64,000 nucleotides of DNA from NCBI GenBank assembly GCA_032173675.1, contig JAVKPL010008239.1:48457-112456 (forward strand). The letters are read 5' to 3'. The stretch's first letter is position 1; each line of letters opens with the position of its first letter. Below are positions 1 to 12,765 of the stretch, piece after piece. Under the pieces are notes generated by a model. The model did not search any database, had not been told where the DNA came from, and saw only the letters and a list, made by a program, of their open reading frames with translations. The translations under genes and the position numbers were made by a program. The stretch is from Gastrolobium villosum. Its lineage: Eukaryota > Streptophyta > Magnoliopsida > Fabales > Fabaceae.

Positions 1-256
1 TAAAGTCAGGATTTTGACCCAGGCTACTTGTGTAGACCTGTGGCTTTAGATACTCACTTTATATTTATATATGAGGTTTTCCAGTTAGTTGTCTTGCAAT
101 TTACATACAGGCAGTATTTTATGAAATTGATTAAGTAATCAAGTTGGCTAAGGTTAATGACGTCATAATTGAATTAAAGAAAAAGTTATTCCGCATTTTA
201 ATTAAGCGTGGCTTAATACGATAGTATGTTAACAATCCGGGTTAACACGGGCTGTT
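1..256. repeat. LTR-like 3' end relic (possible Ty3/gypsy)
   Basis: Non-coding. It ends in GGGCTGTTACA. The last 50 bases resemble the end of the block finishing near 13553, which ends GGGGTGTTACA after a similar GCTTAATA..ATA..TA run. Ends of this kind are common in plant gypsy LTRs. No primer-binding site or coding sequence is attached, so family and boundaries are uncertain. Confidence 0.3.
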
Positions 257-418
257 ACAAATACCGACACGGGACACGTGACACGATACAAAATGACACT
301 CCGACACGTTAATTCTAAAAAATGTTATATTTCGACACGTTAGGACACGTTTTGATATTAAATAATATTTTTAATTTATGTAGTGTATATTACATTTAAT
401 ATTCAATAATTTAACATC
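257..418 (+). repeat. GACACG-rich TIR repeat, left-end fragment
   Basis: A run of ACACG/GACACG words followed by an AT-rich arm. It aligns with the left half of the complete element at 35500-35894 (shared GACACGGGACACG, ACTCCGACACGTTAATTC and AATAATTTAAC). The extreme terminus is degenerate and the copy stops where the LINE tail begins near 418, so the LINE probably inserted into it. Confidence 0.55.
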
Positions 419-2235
419 AACATCACCTTTATCCCAAATTAATTGGGGTCGGAGGTAGATGAATCCACATGAAAGATATAAGACGGTTGAAAAAATAAAT
501 AAATAATTAAAAAAATTAAAAAAATTAAAAAAATTAAAAAATTAATAATAATAATAAAAATATATATATGTATATATAAATAAATAAAAGTAAAAAAAAA
601 GGGACAAGAAGAAATGGGGAAAATGAAGGGGAAAAGGACTAAAAATGGACCATCTGGAACATAGGAATAACAACGGGTCTAACCCTCCACCATACTTATA
701 GCTTTTCTCTATTCCATTCTAAGACATACCGTCCGCCAATCTATATCCCACTCCATTAAATCTTGTTTTACTACCTTCCCCCAAGTAAGTTTTGGCCTAC
801 CTCTGCCTCTTTATGTGTTGAGCTCTTGGTAACAAACCTCTGTTCTTACAGAAGCATCCAGGGGCCTTCTCATCACGTGCCCAAACCACCTCAATCTATG
901 TTCTCTTATCTTCTCAGCTACCGGTACTACTCCGACCTTTCATCGAATATCTTCATTTCTTATCTTATCCATCCTTGTGTAACCACACATCCACCTTAAC
1001 ATCCTCATCTCTGCTACTCCCATCTTATGCTCATGTTGCCTATGTGCTGGCCAGCATTCCGCTCCATATAGCATTGCCGGTCTTACTGCTGTTTTATAGA
1101 ATTTTCCTTTTAACTTAAGGGGGATTTTGCGGTCACACAAAAACCCAGATGCACTGCGCCATTTAATCCACCCTGCTCTGATTCTGTGATTTACATCCTC
1201 ATCAATCTCTCCACCTTTTTGTAAAATGGAGCCCAAGTATTTAAAAGCATCTTTTTTGAGTACCTCTTGACCACTTAAATGCATGGGCTCTTGGTCCCCA
1301 TCTCGTACCAGAGAAAACTCACACTTCATATACTCAGTCTTGCTTCGACTTAATGTGAATCCTTTGGATTCTAATGTGCTTCTCCACAATTCAAGTTTTC
1401 TTTTAACACCCTCATTTCTCTCATCAATAAGCACAATATCGTCTGCAAAAAGCATACACCATGGCACTTCCTCTTGAATATCTTTTGTTAGTTCATCCAT
1501 AGCTAAGGCAAAGAGATAAGGACTTAGATCCGACCCTTGGTGTACACCAACCGTGATAGGAAAATAACTTGATGTTCCGTTACAAGCTTTTACACATGTA
1601 GTAGCCTCATCATACATATCCTGGATTGTCTTTACATACTTTGATGGAACCTTTTTCTTCTCCAGAACCCACCATAAAACTTTCCTTGGAACCCTATCGT
1701 ATGCTTTCTCAAGGTCTATGAACACCATATGCAAGTCCTTCTTCTTTTCTAGGTATCTTTCCATAAGTTTTCGCATCAAGAAAATGGCTTCCATGGTACA
1801 TCTTCCTGGCATAAATCCAAATTGATTTACAGAAACCTTGGTATCTCTCCTCAAGCGATGTTCAATAACCCTCTCCCACAACTTCATAGTATGGCTCATT
1901 AGCTTAATGCCTCTATAGTTTGAACAGTTCTGTATATCTCCCTTGTTTTTGTAGATAGGCACAATCATACTTTTCCTCCAAGCATCAGGCATCTTATTTG
2001 TCTGGAGAATCTTATTGAAAAGATTGGTCAACCATTTTATTGCCACATCCCCTAGGCCTCTCCACACTTCAATAGGGACACCATCAGGCCCCAAGGCTTT
2101 ATTAGTCTTCATCCTCTTTATAGCCTCCTTAACTTCATGTGTATTAATTCTGCGTACAAATCTTCTATTCATGTCATCATACGCGTCCTCCAAGTCCGCC
2201 TCGCTTGTATCTCCGTCCCCATTAGTAGTTTAATG
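415..2235 (-). mobile_element. RTE-type LINE, 5'-truncated
   Basis: A minus-strand non-LTR retrotransposon. The 3' end lies at low coordinates, where the minus strand reads ACCCCAATTAATTTGGGAT and then a GATGTTGATG tail, the usual ending of plant RTE LINEs. An A/T-rich low-complexity stretch at 480-600 lies just inside the tail. The 5' end at about 2235 starts inside the reverse transcriptase region, so the endonuclease domain is missing, as expected from incomplete target-primed reverse transcription. Confidence 0.85.
940..2193 (-). pseudogene. RTE LINE reverse transcriptase, broken
   Basis: A 417-codon open stretch covers most of an RVT_1 reverse transcriptase. Visible motifs, in order, are NKALGPDGVP, the FMPGRCTMEAIF region, FIDLEKAYDRVPR (first catalytic Asp), VHQGSDLSPYLF and FADDIVLIDE (the FADD active site). 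It ends with the C-terminal connector WRSASGFLCDRKIPLKLKGK and a cysteine-bearing MLRWMCG segment. The reading frame then breaks near 940, and the minus strand continues in another frame with a typical RTE C-terminus. The N-terminal apurinic-type endonuclease is absent. With no promoter end and a broken frame it cannot be autonomous. Confidence 0.85.
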
Positions 2236-2570
2236 CATTTTGATATGTATGTGTATGCACTGGGTGTGGCATAAGATGATGTTTCCCTATGTTTGTATGT
2301 TGCATGACGATGCATAATTCATACTTTGCAGATTCTCTAGCTAGTAGGACTATTTGCATCTGAGAATCCTTAGGATGATGAGAGTGCCGGAGGGATGGTT
2401 TATGGAGATATTTTATACACTACATGGATATGTATATATTGTATTATTTACTGTTATTGCTTTTACACTAGAAGTGAACTTTGGGGTGGAGGAATCCTCC
2501 AAGGACCTCTGGTTTACTGAGATATTTATGTCACCCCCGTGTTGTGGGGACCCCCTTTCAGGTACAGGCA
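2236..2570. other. Non-coding; probable old LTR split by copia A
   Basis: No gene is seen. The segment, ending TTTCAGGTACAGGCA, was continuous with sequence after 12765 before copia A inserted, because the 5-bp duplication GTGAA lies at both sides. The joined sequence reads like a long plant gypsy LTR, but no internal domain is attached. Confidence 0.3.
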
Positions 2571-2575
2571 GTGAA

Positions 2576-4890
2576 TGTTAGCATATGGGTGTCCTAGAGA
2601 CAATCTTTTGATTAAATAAAGGACACTAGATGTAGAACCTTGTTTGTCGCAAATAAATGAAAGCACTATTTATTCAGTTTCATATTGTGTCTCGATATTA
2701 CTGTTAATATTATATGAACGAACTGGATAAACCCCTTGGAATAGAACAGGTATCTCTTGAGTATCTGTGATGAGATCACGATCATGAGGATTCAAGGATA
2801 TTGCATGTCTATTCCTAATTATATGTTCCTAGTCTAGAGACACTGAATTTGGGGATCAGTGATCTCGAGTAAAGACTAGTACGACTTATGTACTTGTACA
2901 TGGATACAAGGTAAAGACCTCATGAACTGCAGATATGGAGATATCTTAGCTAAAGTCGTGGGTGGCGCTCGCACTGAACAGACCCAAAAAGAGACTCTAT
3001 GAGGAAATCTCACAGATAGTGTCATTAGAGTAATCTCTTTATGTTTGGGTATGTCTTTCCTTAGACCAGAAGTTATTACCTAGACTGTGTTCTTGAAGGC
3101 ATGTTTTGATTGTATGCCTCGTCTGCCTAAAACATGGAGACTCATAGGTATACTGTTGGGCGTGTCCTTAAAGGGCACAGGGCTAGGGTAATAAGCTGAA
3201 GGAATTCGTCAAATCTCTGTGAGAGATTAGGTTATCTGTAAACCGGAGAAATCGGGATGACATTTACAGGGACTTGGGAATCTATGCATAGTAAAAGAGA
3301 TCATGAGATGATCTGCCTTTAGAGTCAGTAAATTGAAGATTCCCTATTTCGAATAAAGCTTACCCTAAACCGCAGGGGTTGATACATTTCCTTACCCTAG
3401 GTTAATGGGAAGATAACCGAGACGAAAGGAAATACATACGGTAATCAAATATGTGCAATAGGATGATCAAGTCATTAATCTGACTAGTTCTGGGGCAACA
3501 AAGCATTGCTAGTGCTCTGTGTTGTCATTAATTGGGTTGTGGGCTTGTTGGGCCCAAGCCCAGTTATGTCAGAAGCTAAGTTGGACCTAATGGGTCACAC
3601 ACTAACACCTTGTAGTCATGATGGACTAGCTTTAAAGGTATTGGGCCTAATAATGGTTGTTAGCCCAAGAAGCTGTTGGAAGCCCACCTAAAAGGGTGGG
3701 TGGTGCATGGAGCTTAGTAATGGGCTTGGATAGTCCAAGCCATTACTAATTAATTTAATTAGTTAAATTAATAATCAAATATTTGAATTTCGAATTTTGA
3801 ATTTGAAATTTGAATTTTGAAATTTGAATTTGGAATTTGAATTTCGAAATTCGAATTTTGAATTTGAAATTGGAAATTTGAATTTTGAAATTTGAATTTG
3901 GAATTTGAATTTTGAAATTCGAATTTTGAATTTGAAATTTGAAATTTTGAATTTTGAATTTTGAATTTTGAATTTTGAATTTGAATGTTTGAACGTTTGA
4001 ATTCAAGTGTTTGAATTCGAATTTGAATTGGTTTTGATAAGTTGTTTCATAACAAAAGGATAAGACAGGATCTTATTGGAGCATATTCCTTGGATCAAGA
4101 AGCATCTTTGGAGCACTTCCTTGGGCTGTTTGGTGCGCAAGTTTTAGTGATAAGGATATCATCTTATCACTTAAAACAAAGCTCCATTCAGATTTGGTGG
4201 TTGAGGGAATCAGTGGGTGAGTTGATTCAAATTTTGAATACAACTACTCAATATATTTGGACCCCTTCTAGGGCTGAATTATGCGCATGAAAAGTATACT
4301 ATATGATAGTTTATGAATTTAAGTTTAAATTATTTTGAACTTAATTTCATGTGGATAAGATTGGAGGTTGTTGGCAAAATTGGTTTTGCAACAGCTCCAC
4401 CTTATCCTCACTGTTCCATGCGCAAACTTCAAAGTAGTTTGAAAGTTGGTTTTCATTTTGAATGATTTAAAATCTCTCCTCCTCTCCAAGTGTGCGCATA
4501 AAACTTGTTCCTCACCTTAGGGTTTTATGAAAACCTAGCCAACTCTCCTCCATCTATGCACCATTCTGTAGGGTAGTTCACTACATCTTTCCAAACATAA
4601 TACCTAGCCTCCACCTTCACCACTTGTGCGCATAGCAAGCCTCACTGTGGTGTTCATCTAGTGGCTTTCAAGAAAGGGTTCTTGCATCATTGATGAACGG
4701 TGGTGTGGATCACCATTAGAGGGTTTGAACCCTTCAAGCCGGACATCTGATCTCCCTGACTGATCAGGCCAAAAACAAGGTAACATCATGCTGTCTTAAA
4801 GCATGAGCCTATGTGTGCATGTATGTTCCGCAGTAAAATTTTTGTTTTACACCTTACATGCATCGGCCTTCAAAGGCCAGTTTACTTTCA
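2576..4890 (+). repeat. copia A 5' LTR (2315 bp)
   Basis: Starts TGTTAGCATATGG and ends CCAGTTTACTTTCA. The 3' LTR at 10452 matches throughout with roughly 20 substitutions and a few short indels by eye. It contains a TTTGAA-rich tract and no real coding sequence. Confidence 0.95.
3779..4032. repeat. TTTGAA/AATTC low-complexity tract in LTR
   Basis: About 250 bases built almost only from TTTGAA, AATTTGAA and TTCGAA words. Matching tracts of different length sit in the other two LTR copies (11661-11905, 29152-29390). The apparent Lys/Phe/Asn/Gln-rich ORF on the minus strand is a by-product of the repeat. Confidence 0.9.
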
Positions 4891-4892
4891 AG

Positions 4893-4904
4893 TGGTATCA
4901 GAGC
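4893..4904 (+). promoter_or_regulatory. copia A primer-binding site
   Basis: TGGTATCAGAGC, two bases after the 5' LTR, complementary to the 3' end of plant initiator tRNA-Met. This is the standard primer site for minus-strand DNA synthesis in plant copia elements. Confidence 0.95.
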
Positions 4905-6488
4905 CCGGTTGCTTTACCATCGACGGGTGATGGTACCTTGTTTGTGAAAGGAGTTTTTCACGGTCAAAAATCTTTAAAGGGTTAAAGTTTAAATTCTGCA
5001 TATGGATTTTGAATCACAAGTCCTTTAAAGTGTTAAAGTTTTTGTTTCTATGAACATGTAAATTTGATTCTGTGTTCATAAAACATTATGCATCATGGTT
5101 TAGTTTCTTTTTCTTTATGAAAGTTTTAAAAGGAACACCCTTTTTGAAAGGGTAGATTCCGCCATGGAGGGTACTAAGAGTACCTTGAATGATTTCTTAT
5201 TTTTCTCCATGAATTGTGTCATGTCTATATGCATGAAATTTTATGACAAAATCTATCATATAGTCACCTATATGATTCGGCCATGAAGGAATTTATGGCT
5301 ACATGCATGGTTTAATTTTGTTTTCTTTGAGAAAGAATTAACAAAATTCGAATTAAAATTGTTTTTAAATTCGGCCAATGAGAAATTTAAGATTATGAAT
5401 CTTGATGTTATTTTGATGTTTAAATGTTAAATGTCAAAATACATGTGAAAATGTTATGTGATAATATAATGTTTGTGTTTGCAAGTTTTGAACTTTTCAG
5501 GTACAAACAGGAAGGGGATGGTCATGGTGCCCGGATTTGAATTTTGAATTTTAAATTAATGTGTAATCGCGCCTTTTAATTTACAAGTGTATTTGTAATT
5601 TAAATTTTGTAATTTTGTCCCTCCAAAGATGTTATGGAGTTTCTTTAATTATTTGTAATTAGAGAAATAGGCTAGTGGCGTATAGACGACAAGCGGCCGT
5701 TGCTTAAAGAAGCAAAAAGGACAAAAGCGCGAGCACCATGGCTATCTCAATATAAACTGTTTATATGCATGTATGATTAGAACGTCTAGTATGCATGAAT
5801 TGGGCAAACCGCGTTTTGTAAGGTTATTATGTTTGTCCAATAGCGACTAGTGTATACCGATAGATGTTTGACATAGGTAACGACTAGCATGATAACTTAC
5901 AATATGCGTTTGATGGGACCTAATTAACCCCAAGATAAAAGGAACCCTTAAAAGGAATAAATAATTAAGCATATGATTACCTCCCACCACCAATGCTACT
6001 CAAAACTCTTCTACATAGTGGTGCTCCACAACTCAATTGGGACCCACTATTTCGTTGGGCTAGAGTAGTGTTTGAAGTGTAAGACACTTAGGGTGCTGGT
6101 TTAATGCTTAACTAAGACATAAGTTGCAGGCACAGCCGGACTTATGTGCTTAGGGTAATGGTGCTAGGTTGGTTGCATGAGATGCACCACTAAGTGACAA
6201 AGAGTTGTCAACCTAATGTTAAGAGAGGGTATGAGATACTGTTGATAAAGATCAACCCTTTATTTAAATTAATCTTGCGGTCTCAGACGGAGATTAAAAT
6301 AAATAATCACACTCTTAATCCCACTAAGGTAAAATCTAAAGTAGATTAACCCTAAGTCAAAAGGAAGGGTCATTGACTTAGATAAAATAGTGGGAGGGGC
6401 AGATTATTTCAAGTCTTTAATAATTTGCGTTTAACTACATAACTGTATATTAACTAAAACTATCTTTACATCCTTTTCAGCTTATAGT
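4905..6488 (+). other. copia A untranslated leader
   Basis: 1.6 kb between primer site and gag, AT-rich and without a long ORF. A TTTCAGGTACAAACAGG stretch near 5500 looks splice-site-like. No function assigned. Confidence 0.6.
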
Positions 6489-9400
6489 ATGACTAATCCA
6501 CTGTCACTGCGTTCAATACTCGATACGAATAAACTGACTGGTTCAAATTTTATGGACTGGTATCGGAACCTAAGAATAGTTCTAAGGGCCGAAAAGATTG
6601 CCTACGTTTTAGATGCTGTAATACCCGTAGCTCCACGGGAAGGGGAAGAAGGGTTTGCGGAATTTGATTTCGTAACCCACCAACAATACTTGGATGACAA
6701 TGTGATGGCAGTATGCATCATGTTGGCATCCATGTCGCCTGAACTGCAAAAGCAGCATGAGCATATGGATGCTCCCTCTATTATCGTACATCTCAAGGAG
6801 TTGTATGATATTAAAGGCAGGCATGAGAGGTATGAGGCCTCAAGAGAACTGTTCTCTTGTAGGATGACTTAGAGCATGTCTATTGGCAGCCATGTTCTTA
6901 AGATGATCGGGCTGATAGAGAAGCTAGGAAACCTAGGCTTCATCATGGATGCCGAGCTAAGTAATGACTTAGTCCTCACCTCACTTCCACCTTCCTTCAT
7001 TCAATTCATCATGAATTACAATATGCATGGGATGCAAGTGAGCTTGCCTGAGTTGCTAAGCATGTTAACAACAGCTGAAGTGTCTATCAAGAAGGATAGG
7101 ACACAGGCTCTTTTGATTGGTGGGCCTAGCAAGGCCAAGGGAAAGGGTAAGGAGCCTGCAAAAGGTGACCCCCTTAAGCCCAAAGGAAAATCCAAGAAGA
7201 AGAAGAAGGGCAAGAAGAAGGGTAAGAAGGCACCTAAGGACAAGGGTGATGCTGAGTGCTTCCATTGTGGCAAGAAAGGCCACTGGAAGAGGAATTGTCC
7301 AGACTACCTGAACAATGTGAAGGACAAGAAGCATGGTGATGCTTCTGCCTCAGGTATTTTCATGATTGAGATAAATTATTCTTATGCTAATCCAACCTCA
7401 TGGGTATTGGATACCGGATGTGGTTCTCATATCTGCAATATGTTGCAGGTACTTAGGAGCCCAAGGAGATTGGATAGAAACGAGGTGGATCTCCGCGTTG
7501 GTAATGGAGCAAGAGTTGCTGCTCATTCAGTTGGAGATGCTGACCTTATTTTGCCTACGGGCCTTTTATTGCATTTGAATAATTGTCTTTATGTTCCGCA
7601 TATTTCTAGAAACATTATTTCAATTTCTTGTTTAGAACAAGATGGTTATACTTTCAGTATTAGGGATGGTACTTTTTCTATCATTTTGAATGATATGGTT
7701 TACGATACTGCTTCTTTAATAAATGGATTGTATGTGTTGGAAATGGGAAATGAAGTGCTCAATATAGATGTGAAACGACCTAGGACGGATAATCAATCTT
7801 ATCTTTGGCACTGTAGACTAGAGCACATAAATGAAACAAGAATGTCTAGGATGCATAGAGATGGATACCTGGACTCCATGGATTTGGAATCCTATGGACA
7901 ATGTGAATCTTGTCTAGCTGGGAAAATGATTCGACAAAAGCCCAAAGGGCTTGAGAGTCATAGGGCTAGTGAGTTATTAGAACTCATTCATACTGATGTA
8001 TGTGGCCCAATGTCTATTGAGGCTAGAGGTGGATATTTTTATTTCATTACCTTTACATATGACAAATCAAGATTTGGGTATATATACCTAATGAGATATA
8101 AATCTGAAGCTTTTGAAAAGTTCAAAGAGTTTAGGAATGAAGTGGAGAAACAACGTGGCAAGATGATTAAGACATTACGATCAGATTGTGGTGGTGAATA
8201 TTTGAGCCACGAGTTTCAGGGTTATCTGAGAGAAAATGGAATTCTCTCACAATTTACCGCTCCTTACACACCACACCAAAACGGTGTCTCCGAAAGGAGA
8301 AACAGGACCTTGTTAGACATGGTTAGGTCTATGATGAGTGAGACTCAACTTCCAAAATCGTTTTGGGGATATGCCTTAGACACAGCGGCATACCTTCTAA
8401 ATAGGGTACCGTCTAAATCTGTTCAGACCACACCATATGAGATATGGAGTGGTAGAGACCCAACCTGAGTTACCTCAGGGTATGGGGATCGCCAGCTTAT
8501 GTCAAAGCGTTGACATCTGACAAGCTTAGTGCTAAGAGTACTAAATGTCTATTTGTGGGGTATCCTAAAGGTACTAAGGGATACTACTTCTACTCCATGG
8601 AAGAACACAAAGTGTTTGTGTCAAAGAATGCTGAGTTCCTTGAGAAGGATTTGATCTCTCAAGGAGGCAGTGGGAGTAAGATTGATCTTGAAGAAGTGCA
8701 AGATCCACAAGAACAGATTGAGGAACACGAGTCTGCTCCGCAGGCGACGTTCTTCAATGGAGAAGTAAACACACAACTCCGTAGATCTATGAGGGTCATC
8801 CATCCACCTGAGAGGTACGGGTTTGTGATTAAGAATCAGCAAACTGTTGAGGATGATGAACCAAGTAACTACGAATAGGCGGTCAAAGATGTTGACTCCT
8901 CAAGATGGCTTGAAGCCATGGAATCTGAAATGGATTCGATGTATCAGAACAAGGTATGGACCTTGGTTCCTAAACCGCAAGGAATAGTTCCTATCGGTAA
9001 TAAATGGGTCTTTAAAAGAAAGACTGATGCAGATGGCAACGTTCAGACCTACAAAACTAGGTTGGTGGTGAAAGGGTATCGTCAAAGACAAGGAGTTTAC
9101 TATGATGAAACTTTCTCACCAGTTGCCATGATCAAATCTATTAGGATCATGCTTGCGATAGCAGCATACCACGACTATGAAATTTGGCAAATGGATGTCA
9201 AGACCGCCTTCTTGAATGGGTTCTTGAAGTAGGAAGTGTACATGACACAACCTGAAGGCTTTGAAAACAAAGATCAGGAGCATATGGTATGCAAACTACA
9301 AAGGTCAATATATGGGCTAAAGCAAGCATCAAGGAGTTGGAATATACGTTTTGATGAAGTCGTTAAGAGTAACGGTTTTATCAAGAATGAGGATGAACCT

Positions 9401-10437
9401 TGTGTTTACAGAAAGGTTAGTGGGAGTAATGTCGTCTTCCTAGTGCTTTATGTAGATGACATATTGCTAATAGGAAATGACATCCCCACATTAAAAATAA
9501 CGAAAGAGTGGCTTTCAGAAAACTTTACCATGAAGGATTTGGGAGAGGCAGCCTTTATACTTGGTATAAAGATCTATAGAGATAGATCCAAGAGGCTGCT
9601 GGGTTTATCTCAATCCACGTACGTTGACAAGATGCTAAAGAGGTTTAGCATGGAAGGGTCGAAAAGGGGTTTTCTTCCTGTCAGTCATGGGGTACACCTA
9701 TCAAGGGCTATGTGTCCTAAGTCACAGCCTGAGAAGGATCGCATGAGTGGAATCCCATACACTTCGGCTATTGGATCCATCATGTATGCCATGATATGTA
9801 CGAGACCAGATGTCTCATATGCTTTAAGCATTACGAGCAGATACCAGTCAGACCCTGGAGAGGGTCACTGGACGGCAGTCAAAACCATCCTTAAATACTT
9901 AAGAAGAACTAAGGATGCGTTTCTGGTCTATGGTGGGGTTAATGAGTTAACAGTGAAAGCGTTCACTGATGCCAGCTTTCAGAGAGACAAAGATGACTGC
10001 AAGTCACAGTCAGGATTCGTATTCACCTTAAATGGTGGGGCAGTGTCTTGGAAAAGTTCCAAGCAGGAGACAACAATAGATTCAACGACAGAGGCTGAAT
10101 ACATAGCTGCTTCAGAAGCAGCTAAGGAGGCAGTGTGGATCAAGAAGTTCATAAATGAACTAAGGGTGGTTCCAAGCGTGGATGAGCCTATACAGTTGCT
10201 TTGCGACAACACAGGAGCCATTGCGCAGTCAAAGGAACCTAGGTCTCATCAAAGATCTAAACACGTGCTCCGCAGATATCATTTGATTAGAGAAATCATT
10301 GATAGGAATGATGTAAAATGGATTATGTTCCCACAGACGATAACCTGGCCGATTCTCTGACAAAGGTTGTTTCTCAGAGAAAACATGATAGTCATTATGA
10401 GGCTTTGGGCATACGACTTAGGTCTGATTGGCTCTAG
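6489..10437 (+). pseudogene. copia A gag-pol polyprotein, disabled
   Basis: Gag starts at the ATG at 6489. An in-frame TAG at 6870 splits it. Downstream in the same frame are a Lys-rich stretch, a CCHC knuckle (CFHCGKKGHWKRNC), the protease motif WVLDTGCGSHIC, a pre-integrase zinc region and the integrase core (HTDVCGP, SDCGGEY, NGVSERRNR). A one-base loss near 8462 shifts the frame before the integrase C-terminus (SAKSTKCLFVGYPKGTKGYY). Further in-frame TAGs lie at 8876 (integrase/RT link) and 9230 (inside RT, after AFLNGFLK). RT continues with YGLKQASRSW and the catalytic YVDDILL. RNase H follows (FTDASFQ, STTEAEYIAASEA, CDNTGAIA), with a last frame slip near 10327 before the natural end at 10437. 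Domain order is that of copia; no functional product is possible without correction of four or more lesions. Confidence 0.92.
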
Positions 10438-10451
10438 GCCAAGTGGGAGCT

Positions 10452-12760
10452 TGTTAGCATATGGGTGTCCTAGAGACAATCTTTTGATTAAATAAAGGAC
10501 ACTAGATGTAGAACCTTGTTTGTCGCAAATAAATGAAAGCACTATTTATTCAGTTTCATATTGTGTCTCGATATTACTGTTAATATTATATGAACGAACT
10601 GGATAAACCCCTTGGAATAGAACAGGTATCTCTTGAGTATCTGTGATGAGATCACGATCATGAGGATTCAAGGATATTGCATGTCTATTCCTAATTATAT
10701 GTTCCTAGTCTAGAGACACTGAATTTGGGGATCAGTGATCTCGAGTAAAGACTAGTACGACTTATCTACTTGTATATGGATACAAGGTAAAGACCTCATG
10801 AGCTGCAGATATGGAGATATCTTAGCTAAAGTCGTGGGTGGACCTATAGCTCGCACTGAACAGACCCAAAAAGAGACTCTATGAGGAAATCTCACAGATA
10901 GTGTCATTAGAGTAATCTCTTTATGTTTGGGTATGTCTTTCCTTAGACCAGAAGTTATTACCTAGACTGTGTTCTTGAAGGCATGTTTTGATTGTATGCC
11001 TCGTCTGCCTAAAACATGGAGACTCATAGGTATACTGTTGGGCGTGTCCTTAAAGGGCACAGGGCTAGGGTAATAAGCTGAAGGAATTCGTCAAATCTCT
11101 GTGAGAGATTAGGTTATCTGTAAACCGGAGAAATCGGGATGACATTTACAGGGACTCGGGAATCTATGCATAGTAAAAGAGATCATGAGATGATCTGCCT
11201 TTAGAGTCAGTAAATTGAAGATTCCCTATTTCGAATAAAGCTTACCCTAAACCGCAGGGGTTGATACATTTCCTTACCCTAGGTTAATGGGAAGATAACC
11301 GAGACGAAAGGAAATACATACGGTAACCAAATATGTGCAATAGGATGATCAAGTCATTAATCTGACTAGTTCTGGGGCAACAAAGCATTGCTAGTGCTCT
11401 GTGTTGTCATTAATTGGGTTGTGGGCTTGTTGGGCCCAAGCCCAGTTATGTCAGAAGCTAAGTTGGACCTAATGGGTCACACACTAACACCTTGTAGTCA
11501 TGATGAACTAGCTTTAAAGGTATTGGGCCTAATAATGGTTGTTAGCCCAAGAAGCTGTTGGAAGCCCACCTAAAAGGGTGGGTGGTGCATGGAGCTTAGT
11601 AATGGGCTTGGATAGTCCAAGCCATTACTAATTAATTTAATTAGTTAAATTAATAATCAAATATTTGAATTTCGAATTTTGAATTTGAAATTTGAATTTT
11701 GAAATTTGAATTTGAAATTTGAATTTCGAAATTCGAATTTTGAATTTGAAATTTGAATTTTGAATTTTGAAATTTGAATTTGGAATTTGAATTTTGAAAT
11801 TCGAATTTTGAATTTGAAATTTGAAATTTTGAATTTTGAATTTTGAATTTTGAATTTGAATGTTTGAACGTTTGAATTCAAGTGTTTGAATTCGAATTTG
11901 AATTGGTTTTGATAAGTTGTTTCATAACAAAAGGATAAGACAGGATCTTATTGGAGCATATTCCTTAGATCAAGAAGCATCTTTGGAGCACTTCCTTGGG
12001 CTGTTTGGTGCGCAAGTTTAAGTGATAAGGATATCATCTTATCACTTAAAACAAAGCTCCATTCAGATTTGGTGGTTGAGGGAATCAGTGGGTGAGTTGA
12101 TTCAAATTTTGAATACAACTACTCAATATATTTGGACCCCTTCTAGGGCTGAATTATGCGCATGAAAAGTCTATATGATAGTTTATGAATTTAAGTTTAA
12201 ATTATTTTGAACTTAATTTCATGTGGATAAGATTGGAGGTTGTTGGCAAAATTGGTTTTGCAACAGCTCCACCTTATCCTCACTGTTCCATGCGCAAACT
12301 TCAAAGTAGTTTGAAAGTTGGTTTTCATTTTGAATGATTTAAAATCTCTCCTCCTCTCCAAGTGTGCGCATAACACTTGTTCCTCACCTTAGGGTTTTAT
12401 GAAAACCTAGCCAACTCTCCTCCATCTATGCACCATTCTGTAGGGTAGTTCACTACACATTTTCAAACAGAATACCTAGCCTCCACCTTCACCATGTGCG
12501 CATAGCAAGCCTCACTGTGGTGTTCATCTGGTGGCTTTCAAGAAAGGGTTCTTGCATCATTGACGAACGGTGGTGTGGATCACCATTAGAGGGTTTGAAC
12601 CCTTCAAGCCTGACATCTGATCTCCCTGACTGATCAGGCCAAAAACAAGGTAACATCATGTTGTCTTAAAGCATGAACCTATGTGTGCATGTATGTTCCG
12701 CAATAAAATTTTTGTTTTACACCTTACATGAATCGGCCTTCAAAGGCCAGTTTACTTTCA
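10452..12760 (+). repeat. copia A 3' LTR (2309 bp)
   Basis: Follows the polypurine tract at 10441-10451 directly. Starts TGTTAGCATATGG and ends TTTACTTTCA. It differs from the 5' LTR by about 1 percent by eye, so insertion is fairly recent. The TTTGAA tract lies at 11661-11905. Confidence 0.95.
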
Positions 12761-12765
12761 GTGAA

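Larger units (their letters stand above)
2576..12760 (+). mobile_element. Ty1/copia LTR retrotransposon (copia A), complete
   Basis: A 10.2-kb element bounded by two near-identical LTRs with TG..CA ends and by a perfect 5-bp target duplication GTGAA (2571-2575 and 12761-12765). In order it holds a 5' LTR, a tRNA-iMet primer site, a 1.6-kb leader, gag, protease, integrase, RT and RNase H, a polypurine tract (AAGTGGGAGCT) and a 3' LTR. Integrase before RT makes it copia. LTRs of 2.3 kb are unusually long for copia. The first residues of gag suggest an Angela/Tork-like lineage, but that is a guess. Several stops and frameshifts make the polyprotein non-functional. Confidence 0.95.

Noticed and set aside
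763..2233. Plus-strand ORFs within the first LINE
   Set aside because: Overlap the minus-strand reverse transcriptase and have no domain.
3755..4006. Minus-strand ORF made of Lys/Phe/Gln/Asn/Ser (also at 11657-11881 and 29146-29352)
   Set aside because: Translation of the TTTGAA low-complexity tract inside LTRs; no start context, domain or codon signal.
6870..6872. Programmed TAG readthrough between gag parts of copia A
   Set aside because: The stop lies inside the gag domain, and other stops cut integrase and RT, so decay explains it better.
7016..7334. Leu/Pro/Phe-rich ORFs on the minus strand
   Set aside because: Shadows of the Lys-rich gag linker on the plus strand.
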